DNA of 64,000 nt from Rhyzopertha dominica (lineage: Eukaryota; Arthropoda; Insecta; Coleoptera; Bostrichidae). The notes beneath the pieces are model-generated. The model had not been told where the DNA came from. It saw only the letters and a list, made by a program, of their open reading frames with translations, and did not search any database. This document shows positions 1 through 11,194 of the stretch, in pieces. Where the stretch lies: positions 9,548,001 to 9,612,000 of the forward strand of contig QCXZ01000137.1 of NCBI GenBank assembly GCA_025024175.1, given 5' to 3'. Made by a program: the position numbers and the translations under genes. The stretch's first letter is position 1. Every line of letters begins with the position of its first letter.

Positions 1-712
1 ATGTCTGTTTGCCTCGTTTGCCATTACATAACAGGTTCAATTATTTGGCATATGTTTTCGTGAACGTGTCTGCACAACCCAGTTTAATGTGCTCACAAAT
101 TTATACAGTGCTGAATTTTACACTGTGTTATATTGAAATATGACTGTTTCGTGTTAATTAATGATAAGGGTCACACAAACAGAATCTCAACTTACAACTG
201 TTTTTGGTGCACTGATGGTCTATTAGTTTCTATGATTACGTGTACAGTAGATAGAAGCCAGTTTTTTTAGTAACAAATACACATGTAAATTATTATGTTG
301 CGTTTTATTATACCCTTGAATGTTGATACAGCATCATTAATTATTAAACGTATCGTTTTTAATAATTGTTGTTGCTTTTGAAATACCATACCGTTTATAA
401 CAGCAAGTGAAAACTTTTAAGACTTCTTGGCTGTAGAAAACTGCATCTTGCCAGTTTCCTTATCATTTATTATCCAGAAGGTCAGAAGTCACAAAAACAG
501 GAAGATTATCATTGTTAAGGATCTTGTTATGTGATCTACGCTTGAAGGTACAGTTCTTAAACAGCTTAACAAAATAGTCAATATGTATGTGAGATTATGT
601 GATATTTCTGCACAAAAATATTTGGAAATGAAGATGTATGAAATTAAACACATCGAAATGCATTATGTTCACTAGTTATGGTGCAAAGAATTAATTGTAG
701 GTCTACTCAAAC
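1..712. other. AT-rich stretch, no feature seen
   Basis: Strongly AT-rich sequence with frequent stops in all frames. I see no coding motif, no terminal repeat and no similarity to other parts of the window. Confidence 0.5.
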
Positions 713-1053
713 AACCTTTTTTAATCCCAAATTCCTTTAATAAGATAATTAACTTTTTGTCAGTGTTTTCAAGAGACAGCGATCTATCCGACAAAATATT
801 ATCTTATTATATTATGGACACTGAAAGCATTCACCCTCGTATACCCAAATTCCTTTATTTTTAAGGGTAACCGGTTTCGAGGCTTAATGCCGACTCGTTG
901 TCGGACCAGCGACTACAAAGAGACATAAATATATATTTACATTTAAATTTTACAATTAATTTAGCTTACAATAAAACATTGTCATTTTGACGCTATGAAT
1001 TTGACGAAGAGGCCCAATTAAAAATAAAGGAATTTGGGAGTTAAAAAAGGTTT
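713..1053. repeat. Inverted-repeat unit, possible Penelope-like terminal repeat
   Basis: The motif CCCAAATTCCTTTATTTTTA occurs forward at 844-863 and inverted at about 1020-1039. A longer version (AACCTTTTTTAATCCCAAAT onward) starts at 713 and is matched inverted at 1026-1053. Between the inner copies, the minus strand reads a CCGAC/GTCGG stem followed by CTCGAAACCGG. The region lies 1.3 kb upstream of a Penelope-like RT relic on the plus strand. It may be the element's repeat or an unrelated foldback MITE. The inverted repeats are seen directly; the family assignment is inference. Confidence 0.4.
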
Positions 1054-1641
1054 TATTATACTCATATAAATAATAAACATATTTTATTATGTAGATATTA
1101 TTTCTGGCCTGAATGTACTAATCACTATTCTATATACTCAAAACGTACTGATTTTTGTTTAAATGGTGAACATATAATATAAATGTTGATAATGAGCAGC
1201 ATTATTTTTAAGGAATGTCAGAGAGAAATTGTTCCCTTTCACTAGTGTGTCAGTAGACTACAGAAAATTTTATCCGTAACAAGAATTGAAACATGTACAT
1301 TATAATAATAATTTAAAACATGATGACGTTTATATAAAAAAATATATTTAAATATACTTTTTAAGTAATAATTATTGCTATCATGTGGTCTATTTATTGA
1401 TTCATTTTACATTAGTGAGTGACAGCCAAGTATGTTTCCTGGAACTAAAGGTTTATATTTTTTGCCTTTGCACAATAAATTTTAAAGTATGCTCGATCAT
1501 GGTAATCAGAAAAAAAATTGGTTTTTATCTGAAAAAACACTGACTTAGTTGTATTATGAAAACATGGAAAAACATTGACTTCGTCGTATTATGAAAACAT
1601 GGTTTTGAGGATATTTTTCAGCAAAATGTCATTTATTATAC

Positions 1642-1713
1642 AAGACGATAAAATTGTATTTTATCTTTGAGAGCCGAGGTGCCAGTGACACTCGAACTAA
1701 ATTTTATCGTCTT
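1642..1713. repeat. 72-bp imperfect hairpin
   Basis: AAGACGATAAAATT at 1642-1655 is inverted as AATTTTATCGTCTT at 1700-1713. Inside it CGAGGTGCCA pairs imperfectly with TGACACTCG, so the unit folds into a two-tier stem. No coding potential. It could be a minimal MITE or a structured RNA element. It is followed by AT-rich sequence with no other feature until the Penelope-like RT. Confidence 0.5.
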
Positions 1714-2339
1714 ATTTAAACGCACTGCCTACTGTAGAAAAAGCAATATTCATTCCATGAGAAGAAAATAATTTAGGTAGAAACCTTATTAAAATTTTCA
1801 TAAAATAAGTGCTACACAAAGAAAATTGTGCTTTACAATTTAAAGAATAAAGTGGATTTCACTTCAAGCATAATTTTCTTAAAGAAGAATTAATTATTAA
1901 CAATTCCACTTATGGATCAGTTTTCAATTTTTAATGAATCTAGTGAAGCTGTTCTGGTCAAAAAATATCTAAATTATACCTTTGGGAACTCAAGAAACTC
2001 CTTAAAATATAGTTTATTCAATCGTGCATTAAATAAAACCTAGTGCCCATTTTTACTACTGTCAAAATTTTGTTGAACAGTGTAGCAGCCCAGGTAGCCC
2101 AAAGTGCTTGGTTAAAAACGGAAGTGAAGACGCATTACAAGAAGCTGAACTTAGTAAACGTTACTTAAAATTTATGTTTTTTAGGCTATATCCATTAATG
2201 GATTACATTGATTTTTTTTACGAGGGTGATTTTTTTTTTGTTTAGACAGTAAGTTAAGAGACATTGTATCCATTAGGGCAAGCAGGCTTCACTTCAAGCT
2301 GAAAGGTAAGTTACACAACCTACATTTTCGTCAAAAACA

Positions 2340-3180
2340 ATCCATTTAAGTTAGAGTTGGTCCAATAGTATCAAATTTGTCTAATGTTTGTAAAGAATTT
2401 AAAATTACATTCAAAGGCTTATATTTAAAATTCGTCCTAGTTTTCAACCATTCAATTTTCATAGTAGTTTTAAATTTATCAAAAGCTAGTTTTTCTGATA
2501 AACAACTTCAATTTCTTAATTAAGGAATAAAATTTATTCCTCCCAAAAAAGCAGATATCAAAGATGTACATCCACTAGCAGATGACTGTGAGACAGTTTT
2601 GGATAACTTAAGCCCTGAAATTAAAAGACCATTTATTCCACATATTAATTCATTATTACAAAAATCTGTTAATAAACATTTCTTTCCAAATTAACAAAAA
2701 AACATTATCTTCTTTCGAACACCAACAATGTACTAAGAACATTGACTCCATGAGAATTTCAAAAACGGACAAACGTAATTGTACAGTTATTTTAGACAAA
2801 GAAGATTATTTTATTATATTTTTTGAAAATGAAGATTTTGAAGTGATTGAAAATGATAATAACAATAAATTAAAGGAACTTTTAGACAAGGTAGAACCAA
2901 CTAAAAATTTTTAATTGCATTAAATCACACCCTTTATGTATGAACCCTTTAACACCAAGACTACTGACTTCCTAAAATACACAAAGATGGTTGTCCTTAC
3001 AGACCTATTGTTTGTTATATAAATTCCCCATGTTATAAATTGGCAAAATGGTTAAATTTGCTCCTTTGCGAAGTTCTAAACTTTGAAAATTTCTTTGCAA
3101 ATAGAAATAAGGTTGCTTCCTTGTTTCCTTTGATGTAAACAATTTCCTTCCAGTCCTACAAAGGACTATTTAAAAATTTT
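2340..3180 (+). pseudogene. Penelope-like retroelement reverse transcriptase relic
   Basis: Translated blocks on the plus strand match the N-terminal half of Penelope-like element RTs. In order they are SFSDKQLQFLN then a stop then GIKFIPPKK, a DCETVLDNLSPEIKRPFI block, KRNCTVILDKEDY, and PKIHKDGCPYRPIVCYINSP followed by CYKLAKWL. The PKIH...RPI...SP block is the diagnostic PLE fingerprint. The frame is broken by several stops and shifts, and the catalytic YxDD, thumb and GIY-YIG endonuclease are not visible downstream. It encoded an RT that copies element RNA at chromosome ends or nicks; this copy is dead. A C-terminal PLE scrap lies far away at about 51.1-51.36 kb on the minus strand. Confidence 0.78.
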
Positions 3181-3289
3181 AATAACTTACTTAATCAAAA
3201 TTGTAATTTGCAATTGTAATTACATAAAAGTAATTTGGTTTCNCTTGGTTTTCTTTTTTATCTATCCTTGCGTTAACATGTTCATTGAT

Positions 3290-3720
3290 CTATTGATTTG
3301 AATAGGCAAAAGCGTGTACTCTTCTAACCTATTATAGAGACGTTCAAATCAAACTTCTAATTCTAATTCTAACAATCCCCCAGCATCACCCGTGCGGAAC
3401 ATTCAGGCCTTCATTTGAATGTGTTTAATTCCGCCGCCCGAGGAATTAAAGATACAAGCGGATGGGGTGTCCCATTACGCGGTTAATTTACGTGGAATCG
3501 TTATTCGTTCACAAAGACGGATTAAATCTTATTAACGGGGCCTATTCTGCTCGGACTATGAGAAGGGGAAACAGTTTTAGGATGGAGTTCGGTGACAGAC
3601 GCGGCTAATGTTGCGTGATATGAAAATTTCTGCCCCTATTTCAGGGTGATGAGATTTTCAGGTCTGTCCGTGGCGGAGGTGTCATTTATCGACGTACGGT
3701 GTGGAAATTAGGCCAAAACT
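3290..3720. other. GC-richer non-repetitive island
   Basis: Base composition is clearly richer in GC than the flanks. The sequence shows no transposon motif and no convincing frame. It contains blocks such as CCGCCGCCCGAGGAATTAAA. Texture resembles conserved non-coding or regulatory DNA, but only a cross-species alignment could show that. Confidence 0.3.
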
Positions 3721-4129
3721 TGACTTAAGAAATGGGGGGGGGGGGTGATTTTACCCTAGTAATTAATGCCACAAGTTCCTCTACCACTTTTGTCAATACT
3801 CAAAAGTAATGAAGATGGATACACGGTATGGAAATTATTTTTTCGAATAATATTTTTAATAACTTTTGTCTTTGTATCGACTATCTTCAAATTTGGCGCA
3901 CATATTTCGTATATTTCGCATTTTTGTCTAAAATTTAAAGCAAATCGTTCAGTGATAAAGGGCTTAAACTGTCCTTGGCTTTTAAATTATAATCCACAAC
4001 TTTTTTATTTGTGATTATTTATACATTTCATTAATTAAAGAAATTAAAATCGTTAAAAATCTTCAAAAAAGGTTACGATAGAATTAGCCATTTAAGAGAA
4101 AAACCTGTTTAAAAATTTTACCCAGCTCA

Positions 4130-4252
4130 GCTAGGTTTCTATAAATGATTCATGCATCCAGGGCGCTTCTGGAAATTATGGATGAAATGAATTTGCCGCC
4201 TTTCAAGAAGGTCAACACAACTATTGCTTAATTGTTATCTGTCGATTTTTGC
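4130..4252. mobile_element. Fragment of the TA-flanked MITE family (end with CATCCAGGGCGC)
   Basis: The stretch starting AGGTTTCTATAAATGATTC and continuing CATGCATCCAGGGCGCTT matches the first 120 bp of the full-length MITE at 59661-60024. The opposite end is missing here. Similarity stops around CTGTCGATTTTTG, where a transposase relic begins. Confidence 0.7.
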
Positions 4253-4261
4253 CGTAGTTTT

Positions 4262-4500
4262 ATTCACAGGAGATTCTAGATAGTCCAAAAAGAAAAAAAT
4301 CCATAGGATTTAAATCCGGCGATATTGCAGGGCACTATACATAACTCCCACGTCCAATTCATCTGTTAGGAAAAGCTTTATTAAGGTGCTCTCTTCCTCA
4401 CCAGTATTAAAATGGGGTGGCGCTCCATTTTGAAGCAGCCACATGGAATTTCTTATTTGAGGAGGTCCTTTTTCCAATAAAACAAGCAAATATACAGGGT
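4262..4500 (-). pseudogene. Mariner/Tc1-superfamily transposase C-terminal relic
   Basis: The minus strand reads IRNSMWLLQNGAPPHFNTGE, which corresponds to the W-x-Q-D-GAPPHF catalytic-D2 block of a DDE transposase with Asp replaced by Asn. Further on, after a frameshift, a MDFFFLDYLE-like tract follows as in the SPDLNPMDFFLWG third-acid block. Only about 75 codons survive, with stops. It would have cut and pasted its own element; it is inactive. It directly adjoins the MITE fragment on one side and the ACAGGGTGGGCCAAGTGAAC motif at about 4494 on the other. Confidence 0.6.
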
Positions 4501-4566
4501 GGGCCAAGTGAACGTATTTCTTCCATTACTCCAGAACTATTGAAAATATGAAAAACTTTTTTATAT

Positions 4567-5951
4567 AAAAGTGATCCAGTTTTATATGCTGCATATTGTG
4601 AAAATATTTTTGAAAGCCGTTCACTTCCGGTTATACCGGAGACGCATACCAACTTCCTTATTTTAAATAGAACACCCCTTAAATTTTTACATTTTTGCAT
4701 TCCTTGTTGAATTCTAAGGTTATTTTGTATAACATACCATACCCCTAAAGTTTTGGAGAAAATAAGCGCTAAAGCAAAAAATCGTTTGCAGCGCTCCCCG
4801 CCATTTTAAATATCTTCCAATATGAGACACCTAGGAGATTGCAGTTTGCGCGCCGCGTTAGTTAAGAAAATGGCCTATCATTTGCGCCTTCAAGCAGGTT
4901 TATTACTTTTAAATTGAAGGTAATACATCAGTTATCATATGAAATACTTCAAATTGCGATAAGTCAATTTTTTTAATGGAACATGCAACTTTTTTTACAC
5001 GATCGGATGCAAAATTAAATTATCTTTAATTTGATATCAAGTTGTCACTACTACTAATAATTTTTATATTAAGGTCTTGACAAGACCTGGGAGGCGGCAA
5101 AAAGTCAGCGCTGGCCCTTGGTGAGTTTTAGGATAGTTTATTCAAATACAGGGCTTCTATAAATGATTCATGCAACGCGGGCGGCGTTAATTGTTGAATT
5201 CTTTGTGCCGCCTTATTGTAACTGCTGCCAAGCTACAATATGCACGGCGATAGTAGTGAAGGTTGCAGATCAATGCCACCCCACAGCTCCGAAACGTCAG
5301 TGTGTATTTTCAACATATTCTGTAGTGTTTTGTGGGATAATTAACTTTAAGGTTGCATTTCGGAGCCAGCGCCGATATTTTGCCGCCTCCCAGGTCTTGT
5401 CAAGGCGTACCTGATATAAGCGATTTTAATCTAAAAAAAATCAGAAAAACGCAAATTGTCGCAAAACTGTTAGTAATAGATAGTGACAACCTGATATCAA
5501 AATAAAGATAATTTAATTTTGCATCCGATGGTGTAAAAAAATTGACTTATCGTAGTTTGAAATATTTCATATGGCAACTGATGTATTGCTTTCAATTTAA
5601 AAGTAATAAACTTGCTTGAAGACGCAAATGATAGGCCATTTTCTTAGCTTACGCGGCGCGCAAACAGCTGTCTTCTAGGTGTCTCATATTGGAAGATATT
5701 TAAAATGGCGGGGAGCACTGCAAACGACGATTTTTTGCTTTAGCACTTATTTTCTCGAAAACTACATTTTAGAGGTATGGTATGTTATACAAAATAACCT
5801 TAGAATTCAACAATGAATGCAAAAATGTAAAAATATACGAGGTGTTCTATTTAAAATAAGGAAGTTGGTATGCGCTTCCGGTATAACCGGAAATGAACTG
5901 TTTTCAGAAATATTTTTACAATATGCAGCATATAAAACTGGATCACTTTTA
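4567..5951. repeat. Long inverted repeat (foldback), arms about 550-590 bp
   Basis: The left arm (4567-5115) is repeated inverted in 5365-5951. Matching blocks include GTGATCCAGTTTTATATGCT with its complement near the right end, GGCCTATCATTTGCG with its complement, and at the inner edge GACCTGGGAGGCGGCAAAAA with its complement. The arms have diverged by substitutions and small indels. The 250-bp centre holds a rearranged MITE copy. The left outer edge near 4494 carries an ACAGGGTGGGCC motif, but the right arm stops short of a matching end. No transposase frame spans it. Confidence 0.85.
5149..5364. mobile_element. Rearranged MITE copy at the centre of the foldback
   Basis: After TA, CAGGGCTTCTATAAATGATT opens a copy of the MITE seen complete at 56558-56934 and 59661-60024. 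Up to CTCCGAAA (5287-5294) it is collinear with the others. The part between CTCCGAAA and TTTCGGAG (5358-5365) is inverted relative to the other copies, and the second terminal repeat is absent. The 8-bp inverted pair at the breakpoints suggests a hairpin-mediated flip. Confidence 0.75.
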
Positions 5952-6030
5952 TTATTACCACGAGATAACTTGTAGTAATTATTGTCATTCATATTAATTT
6001 AAGAAAAATTCTATCCATAAAATGTTAATT

Positions 6031-6666
6031 TGTTACCTGGTAATGCTCACGTTGCGGATCCAAAGTATTACGTTGGCTGGCTTGTCAATACGATTTGTAA
6101 ATCCTGGAAAAGAGAAGTCTCCTTGTATATGCTGAGCTACATAAAATCTTTAAACAAGTTTTTCTCGTAAACGGCTTCTTCTATCGTAATGTATCTTAAT
6201 TCCTGTGATATTGTCAAATATGCGTATTTTTCAAAATTATTCAAAATTGGAACGTTTCGTAGATTCTAGAATGTAAACGCGTTAAGTCAGTACGTTTGTC
6301 AGCATTTTTAGCGTTCACTTAGTTCAAGCACCGTGGCACTAAACCGCGTCGGAACGTACAAGCTCAGCGCTATTTTTTATATAAATACTCGCGATTCAGT
6401 AAACGAATTAGGTAATTCATTCTTCAGTAAACTATCACCGCTGCGACAATTCCTCTTGGTCTAGAAGCTGACCATACTGTAATGTAAGTAATTATTTTCA
6501 CTAGTTGTATTTGTTACCACTTATTTTGGTTAGTTTAATAAATGCAGGTTCACAAGATTTAAGTCGTATGTTATACATCCTTCCCCAGGCCCAAGACTGT
6601 TTCAGGTACATCTCCAGGACGTCGTAGTGGTGGACCTCTCACAGTCGGCATCAACCGGGTGTGACA
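6031..6666 (+). repeat. Candidate solo LTR
   Basis: The unit starts TGTTACCTGG and ends CCGGGTGTGACA, giving LTR-like TG...CA ends with a short inverted terminal repeat. Inside, TTATATAAATACTCGCGATTCAG looks like a TATA box with an initiator some 25 nt downstream, and AATAAA occurs near 6538. A GTAAGT donor and a TGCAG acceptor flank a small intron-like stretch around 6485-6547. I see no clear target-site duplication and no internal region. It could instead be a host promoter fragment. Confidence 0.42.
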
Positions 6667-6855
6667 ATATTAAAATTTATAAGTAGTCACAAAGAAAAAA
6701 GTCCATACTGTGGGATAATATTTCCGGAAATTTGTCGTGGAAGCCGTATAAACACGAAAAAATTTTGTGGGCAAAAGCATCATAGATGAAATTTTAAAAC
6801 CTTATTTATATTTGTTTACAAGAAAACATGATTATAGATCTATTTAATGGAATAA

Positions 6856-7010
6856 AATGCAGGTGTCTGCTATGCTGTCAACACCACAAGCAAGTACAGT
6901 TTAGGTCTAGTGCAGACAGCACGGCAAAGAACTGGTTTTGCCTGTATACCAAAAGCTTGGTATGGAGTTAGCAGAAAATTAAATGGCAATGCCATCTGTC
7001 AGTATACATT
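6856..7010 (+). mobile_element. Short hairpin MITE copy (TATGCTGTGCTGTCTAC family)
   Basis: GCTATGCTGTCAACACC and GTGCAGACAGCACGGCA form the inverted arms. The tail TGCCTGTATACCAAAAGCTT and CATGATGACAAAACCACCTA is shared with the copies near 23.2 and 41.3 kb. A further scrap (TTAAAATGCATGCTGTACTA) lies at about 7168-7190. Confidence 0.65.
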
Positions 7011-7199
7011 GACATGATGACAAAACCACCTAGCTGCTTTAAAGCGTACTACCGGTACTACTTCCTAAACAAAGTGACCTGTATTCTGTCAAGTTGGCAT
7101 GCATCTGCATACGTCAACTTGACAGCAGCCCCCCACGGAACTTTTTGCAGGCGGGCAAGAACCCGCACATTAAAATGCATGCTGTACTATGGGTATCAA

Positions 7200-8340
7200 A
7201 AATAATTATTGTTACCTGTACTCATTTTCTTGCTGGATTGTAGGCAAAATTTTATGCGTTACACTCGAGGAAAGTGTATTTTCTTTGCTTGGTGGTTACT
7301 TCTACTGCGCTACGAAAAATCCATTTTCCTGTCTTGCAATACAGATAGGTAACTATATAATTTGCGTTTAGATGGACGTAACTGTTAGTGAATGTGCATA
7401 TATTTAGTTTATTTTTAAGGAAATGGATGTCTCTTTACGATTACTTGCCTTCCCTTCTCATTTGACGATCAATTCATCACAACTCGATTTAGATGGAACG
7501 TTCATATAAACTTCGAAACTAGTCGTAAGTTTGCTGATAGTTGGGGTAACTTTTCCGGCAAGCTTCGGGTATCGCAACAAAATTTGAAACAAGTTGTATA
7601 AGAGTTCGGAACATGGATCGAACCTTGTACCAGATAATGACGACGACGTCGTAATCGGGCTGTTATTTTTAACTTTGTAAATTGTTGCTATTCAGAAGTT
7701 TAGGAACATGTGGCGATTGTAACTTGCTCACGCGCTCGTCTACCTTGAAGTGATAGAAGATATAATAGTAAGTAATGTGAATACACAAGAAACAAAATTT
7801 AGTGTTACTATATCAGTACTTAATGTGTAAATAACAGAAGCCCGAAACTGTATGGTGATTCAATGGAATTGGTTACATTAAATAGTAGTGCTTCATATGG
7901 AACGTAAGAAGGATAGGCACATGCTATAGAAGAGCAGATATATTTCCCAGAAATCTTAGGGCGGTATATTTGGGAAAATCCCAAAATACAGTGATTTTAA
8001 AAACGAAGAAAAATGATCTTATTGGCTAACGTTAGTAAGTTAGATGTTACTCGGTTGTCAAAGACGTAGCACTCTCAACATGATAAGTGTGTGAAATTTT
8101 AATTTTAGCACATTCATTGATTGTTTAATTGTTAACGAAGCAATTAACATTAAAATCGGGATTCGTATCATTATATATGATATTCTAAGCTAGCGTAATT
8201 CTTCCCACCTCAATAAAGTAAAAATTAATTTTGATTTGATCGGTATTCTTGAATTCAAAACAACTGCATTATACTCCATAGTGTAATATCATAGTTATTT
8301 ATTAGCTGTATTTTTAATAATGATTACAAGGAAAATATTC
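7200..8340. other. No feature recognised
   Basis: Mixed AT-rich sequence with no recognisable domain, terminal repeat or RNA gene. Confidence 0.4.
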
Positions 8341-8348
8341 TGAAAAAG

Positions 8349-8434
8349 TATTGCTAGCTTTGATCGAGAATTGACCTGGAATTTCAATAGGGCTTTTTCA
8401 ATTCCAGGTCAAAGCTGGCAATATTTTCACAAAA
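8349..8434. repeat. Hairpin with AATTCCAGGTCAAAGC arms
   Basis: TATTGCTAGCTTTGA...GACCTGGAATT on the left is mirrored by AATTCCAGGTCAAAGCTGGC and AATATT on the right, giving two stem blocks separated by a small bulge around a loop of roughly 15 nt. No protein potential. Probably a relic of a foldback element. Confidence 0.6.
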
Positions 8435-9106
8435 ATATATTTACCGGCAAAAACCCATTCAAATCTTTTTGTAATCATTCTTTAGTGTACTGTAGTTGGT
8501 TCTTGTATTTTCATAATTCTATACATGATATAAAATATATAGCGATATAAAAACATAACATATTAATTTAATTTCGCGCTAAATAATTTAAAAGGACACA
8601 TTTTATAAATTTACTTCTGACTATACCTCATTATGCCCTTTAATTTGGTTATTTTTAATGTACATTTGACCCTTTATGAAATTCTAATGCCACTTTATTC
8701 ACTATACCTTAGGTCTAAAATTATGAAGATAACGATGATTGCAATATCTGCGAACAGGGGCGCCGGCTTTTAGAAAACCCCGTGGGTGCTCGTGCTAACA
8801 TACACAATCGTGAAAATCGTATCTATGAATCCAACAGAACTCAACAGGTAAAGTACACATGCAATAGGACAGAAATATGTATGATATAAATGGAATGATG
8901 CATAAGATTATTATTGTTTGTTAACTTAAAACATAAAGGCAAAAGTTAATGGCTATTCTTTGTAAGTTTGTATCAAAAACTGTAATCTCAATCAACAGTT
9001 CTTTTTACTAAAGCCATAAAGTGAAAAAATCCAAACTTGATATCAAGAGATAAACGCATTTACCTACTTGTTTCTTTAATTTTGCTGCAATTGTGGAAGA
9101 AGCAAC

Positions 9107-9940
9107 ATGAATGTTGATGGGTTTGGTAGACTGCAAAGGCGTAACGTATCTAACAGAAATTGAGATTGCTCGGGCCGTCATCTTAATTCAAGGAGGTCAC
9201 CCGAGACGACAAGTAGCCCGAATCTTAAATGTTAGCCGTGCTGCCATAAATAGGGCCTGAATACGTTATCAAATGTATGGTATTCTTAGAAGACAACCTC
9301 ACCCGCGTCGTGAAAGGGCGACTTCCGAGCGAGATCGTGTAGTACGGCTTTGAGCTACCAGATACCGCAGAACTACTGCTACAATGCTCCAAATGTGGCA
9401 GAGACCACAGAAACCAGAATAAGTACCCAAACAATATCCAACAGACTTCGCGAAGTCAGTTTAAGGCAAGAAGACCAGCTAAAGTGCATCCTTTAACTCC
9501 TCAGCATCCCAGAGCAAGACGACTGTTTCCTGAAGAACATGTTCAATGGCATTTACAGCAGTGGAGTAACGTTTTGTACACTGACGAATCCATATTCTGT
9601 TTGAACCACGTTGACGGAAGAGTTCGAGTCTGGAGACGCCCAGGAGACCGTTATATAGGCGCTACTGTAGAAGAAAGGGTTCCTTTTGGAGGAGGGTCGA
9701 TTTGGGGTGGAATAACTATAAATGGTTACACAGAAGTGGTGGTAATTAGTGAGAGGTCTACGACTGCTCGTAGGTACATCGACGAAGTTTTGCAACCACA
9801 TGTGATACCATTTGCTGATAATATATGTCCAAAATTTATACTGCAGCAAGATAATGCCCGCCCCCACAACGCCTTGCGTGCAAAAATTTCTCAATACCCA
9901 TAATATTGAAATTACGGATTGGCTCACTCGCAATCCAATT
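9107..9940 (+). pseudogene. Tc1-like DDE transposase, N-terminal and catalytic part, split by an insertion
   Basis: An N-terminal helix-turn-helix region (EIARAVILIQGGHPRRQVAR then ILNVSRAAINR) is followed by an ISTQTISNRLRE block and the catalytic core. Catalytic Asp 1 is in NVLYTDES and Asp 2 is in LQQDNARPHNA. Between them lie RVRVWRRPGDRY and a GGGSIWGGI block that lacks the usual MVW. The first 370 bp need frameshifts and contain stops, so the gene is dead. The core from 9484 is open for 139 codons. The element moved its own DNA between TA sites. The frame stops at an in-place mutation just before 9903, and downstream coding is interrupted at 9940 by a 1.25 kb element, resuming at 11195. 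Confidence 0.88.
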
Positions 9941-11194
9941 GGGTATTATAACTTTTTTGAGAATTACGTAAAATGAATCTTGAAGTGCATATATATCGTA
10001 CGCCATGCTAAAAAAACAAAAAAAATATTTGTAGGTAGAGAATTTCAGGTCTGAAATTCGAATCTTAGGAGTCACCGCCAAAAGACTTGTATCCAAGGTT
10101 ATTCAACTCGTGACGTCAAGTGTCGTGTAAACATTACCGAGGAGCGTGGTGTTTAATGGTGTAGTATCATTCTTGTATTGGAAAAGCTTTTGTGTGGTGT
10201 TTATTCAAAGGACGGTGTAAGAGGTCGCACCAAAAAGTGATTTTTTTATAAGCATCTATTATGTATGGAAAACAGGTGTTGTTTTGTACATGGTTATAAA
10301 GGTACTTCAGTCAGTACAGCTAACAAAATTTTTGTAACCGTTTCTCGAGATTATCAACGTATGAAAAAGTTGTTTAAGGCCCCTATACTTGATATGCCGA
10401 AATCGCAAAGTTTGTTTTTCTGTTGTGAAGATCATCTTAATTCTTACTGTAAGTTTTATTATTCTTTTTGGGTGTTTACCATTCAATTTCCATTTTGTTA
10501 TAGCTTGAAGAGGATATAAAAAATTATATGCGTTTTATGTTGATAGAGGGAAATGTTATAGTAAAGAACGACGTTGTTCCCCATATATTCGACTGTTAGC
10601 CAGACTGGAAACGAGCCGCAAGAGCCCCAAAAATAAATGGAAATTTATATTTATTCTGCCTTTTAAATTAAATGTAAAGTTTAGGGTACATTTTTGATTC
10701 TTACATTTTTATGTTTACAAATAGTATGTTTCCAACAACCCACTGTGATCAAATTACCAATGTTACGTTAATTTGGTAAAAAGTTCACTTATGCTGTTGC
10801 TTTTACGTTCCTCATCTCCGCCGTGTTGAACCGCTCGTCGCTGTACATAAATTCCATAACAATGAACATGCCTTCAGAAGTTATAACTCATAAGTATTTC
10901 ACTTTTTCTTGGCGTATTTCAATTCGATTGTCACAAAATAAACGCAAACGACAAACTGAAATTGACGGGCTGCGGTCGACGCGTGACGCGCTGACCCAGA
11001 TGTAAACAAGCGGCCGTTTACAAGACACCTGACATCACGTTTTAGCGGTCTCTTTAAATATTCACATTTTTAATATTAAAAATACACCTTACGATCCATT
11101 TTTTCGAATTTATAAGCTTTCACAGCTGTTTTGTGGATTAGATGCTATCTATTAATATGCAATTTAATAAAATATAAATACATGGCAAATACCC
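9941..11194 (+). mobile_element. THAP-domain DNA transposon, non-autonomous, copy 1
   Basis: This 1,254-bp element starts GGGTATTATAAC and ends GGCAAATACCC. The ends are weak inverted repeats (GGGTATT/AATACCC; an alternative reading is TGGGTA/TACCCA with a 2-bp duplication). Two more copies lie at 16945-18214 and 27898-29190, aligned along their full length. The first 320 bp are untranslated, then comes a THAP-like frame, then about 600 bp without coding signal containing the shared block GCGTGACGCGCTGACC. No DDE domain is present, so it must have been moved by a transposase encoded elsewhere. Superfamily is not certain: THAP domains occur in P, Kolobok and some PIF/Harbinger-related transposons. 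Confidence 0.85.
10265..10599 (+). pseudogene. THAP zinc-finger domain relic inside element copy 1
   Basis: The start at 10265 gives MENRCCFVHGYKGTSVSTAN, later KSQSLFFCCEDHLN, then after an intron-like gap LIEGNVIVKNDVVPHIFDC. This matches THAP layout: an N-terminal Cys, a C-x2-H pair in CCEDH, and a VPHIF tract at the place of the family AVPTIF motif. The second Cys of the first pair is Tyr (HGY) in all three copies. GTAAGT near 10453 and TTATAG at 10498-10503 could bound a 50-bp intron, although the phase does not join perfectly. THAP domains bind DNA, here presumably the element ends. Confidence 0.65.
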
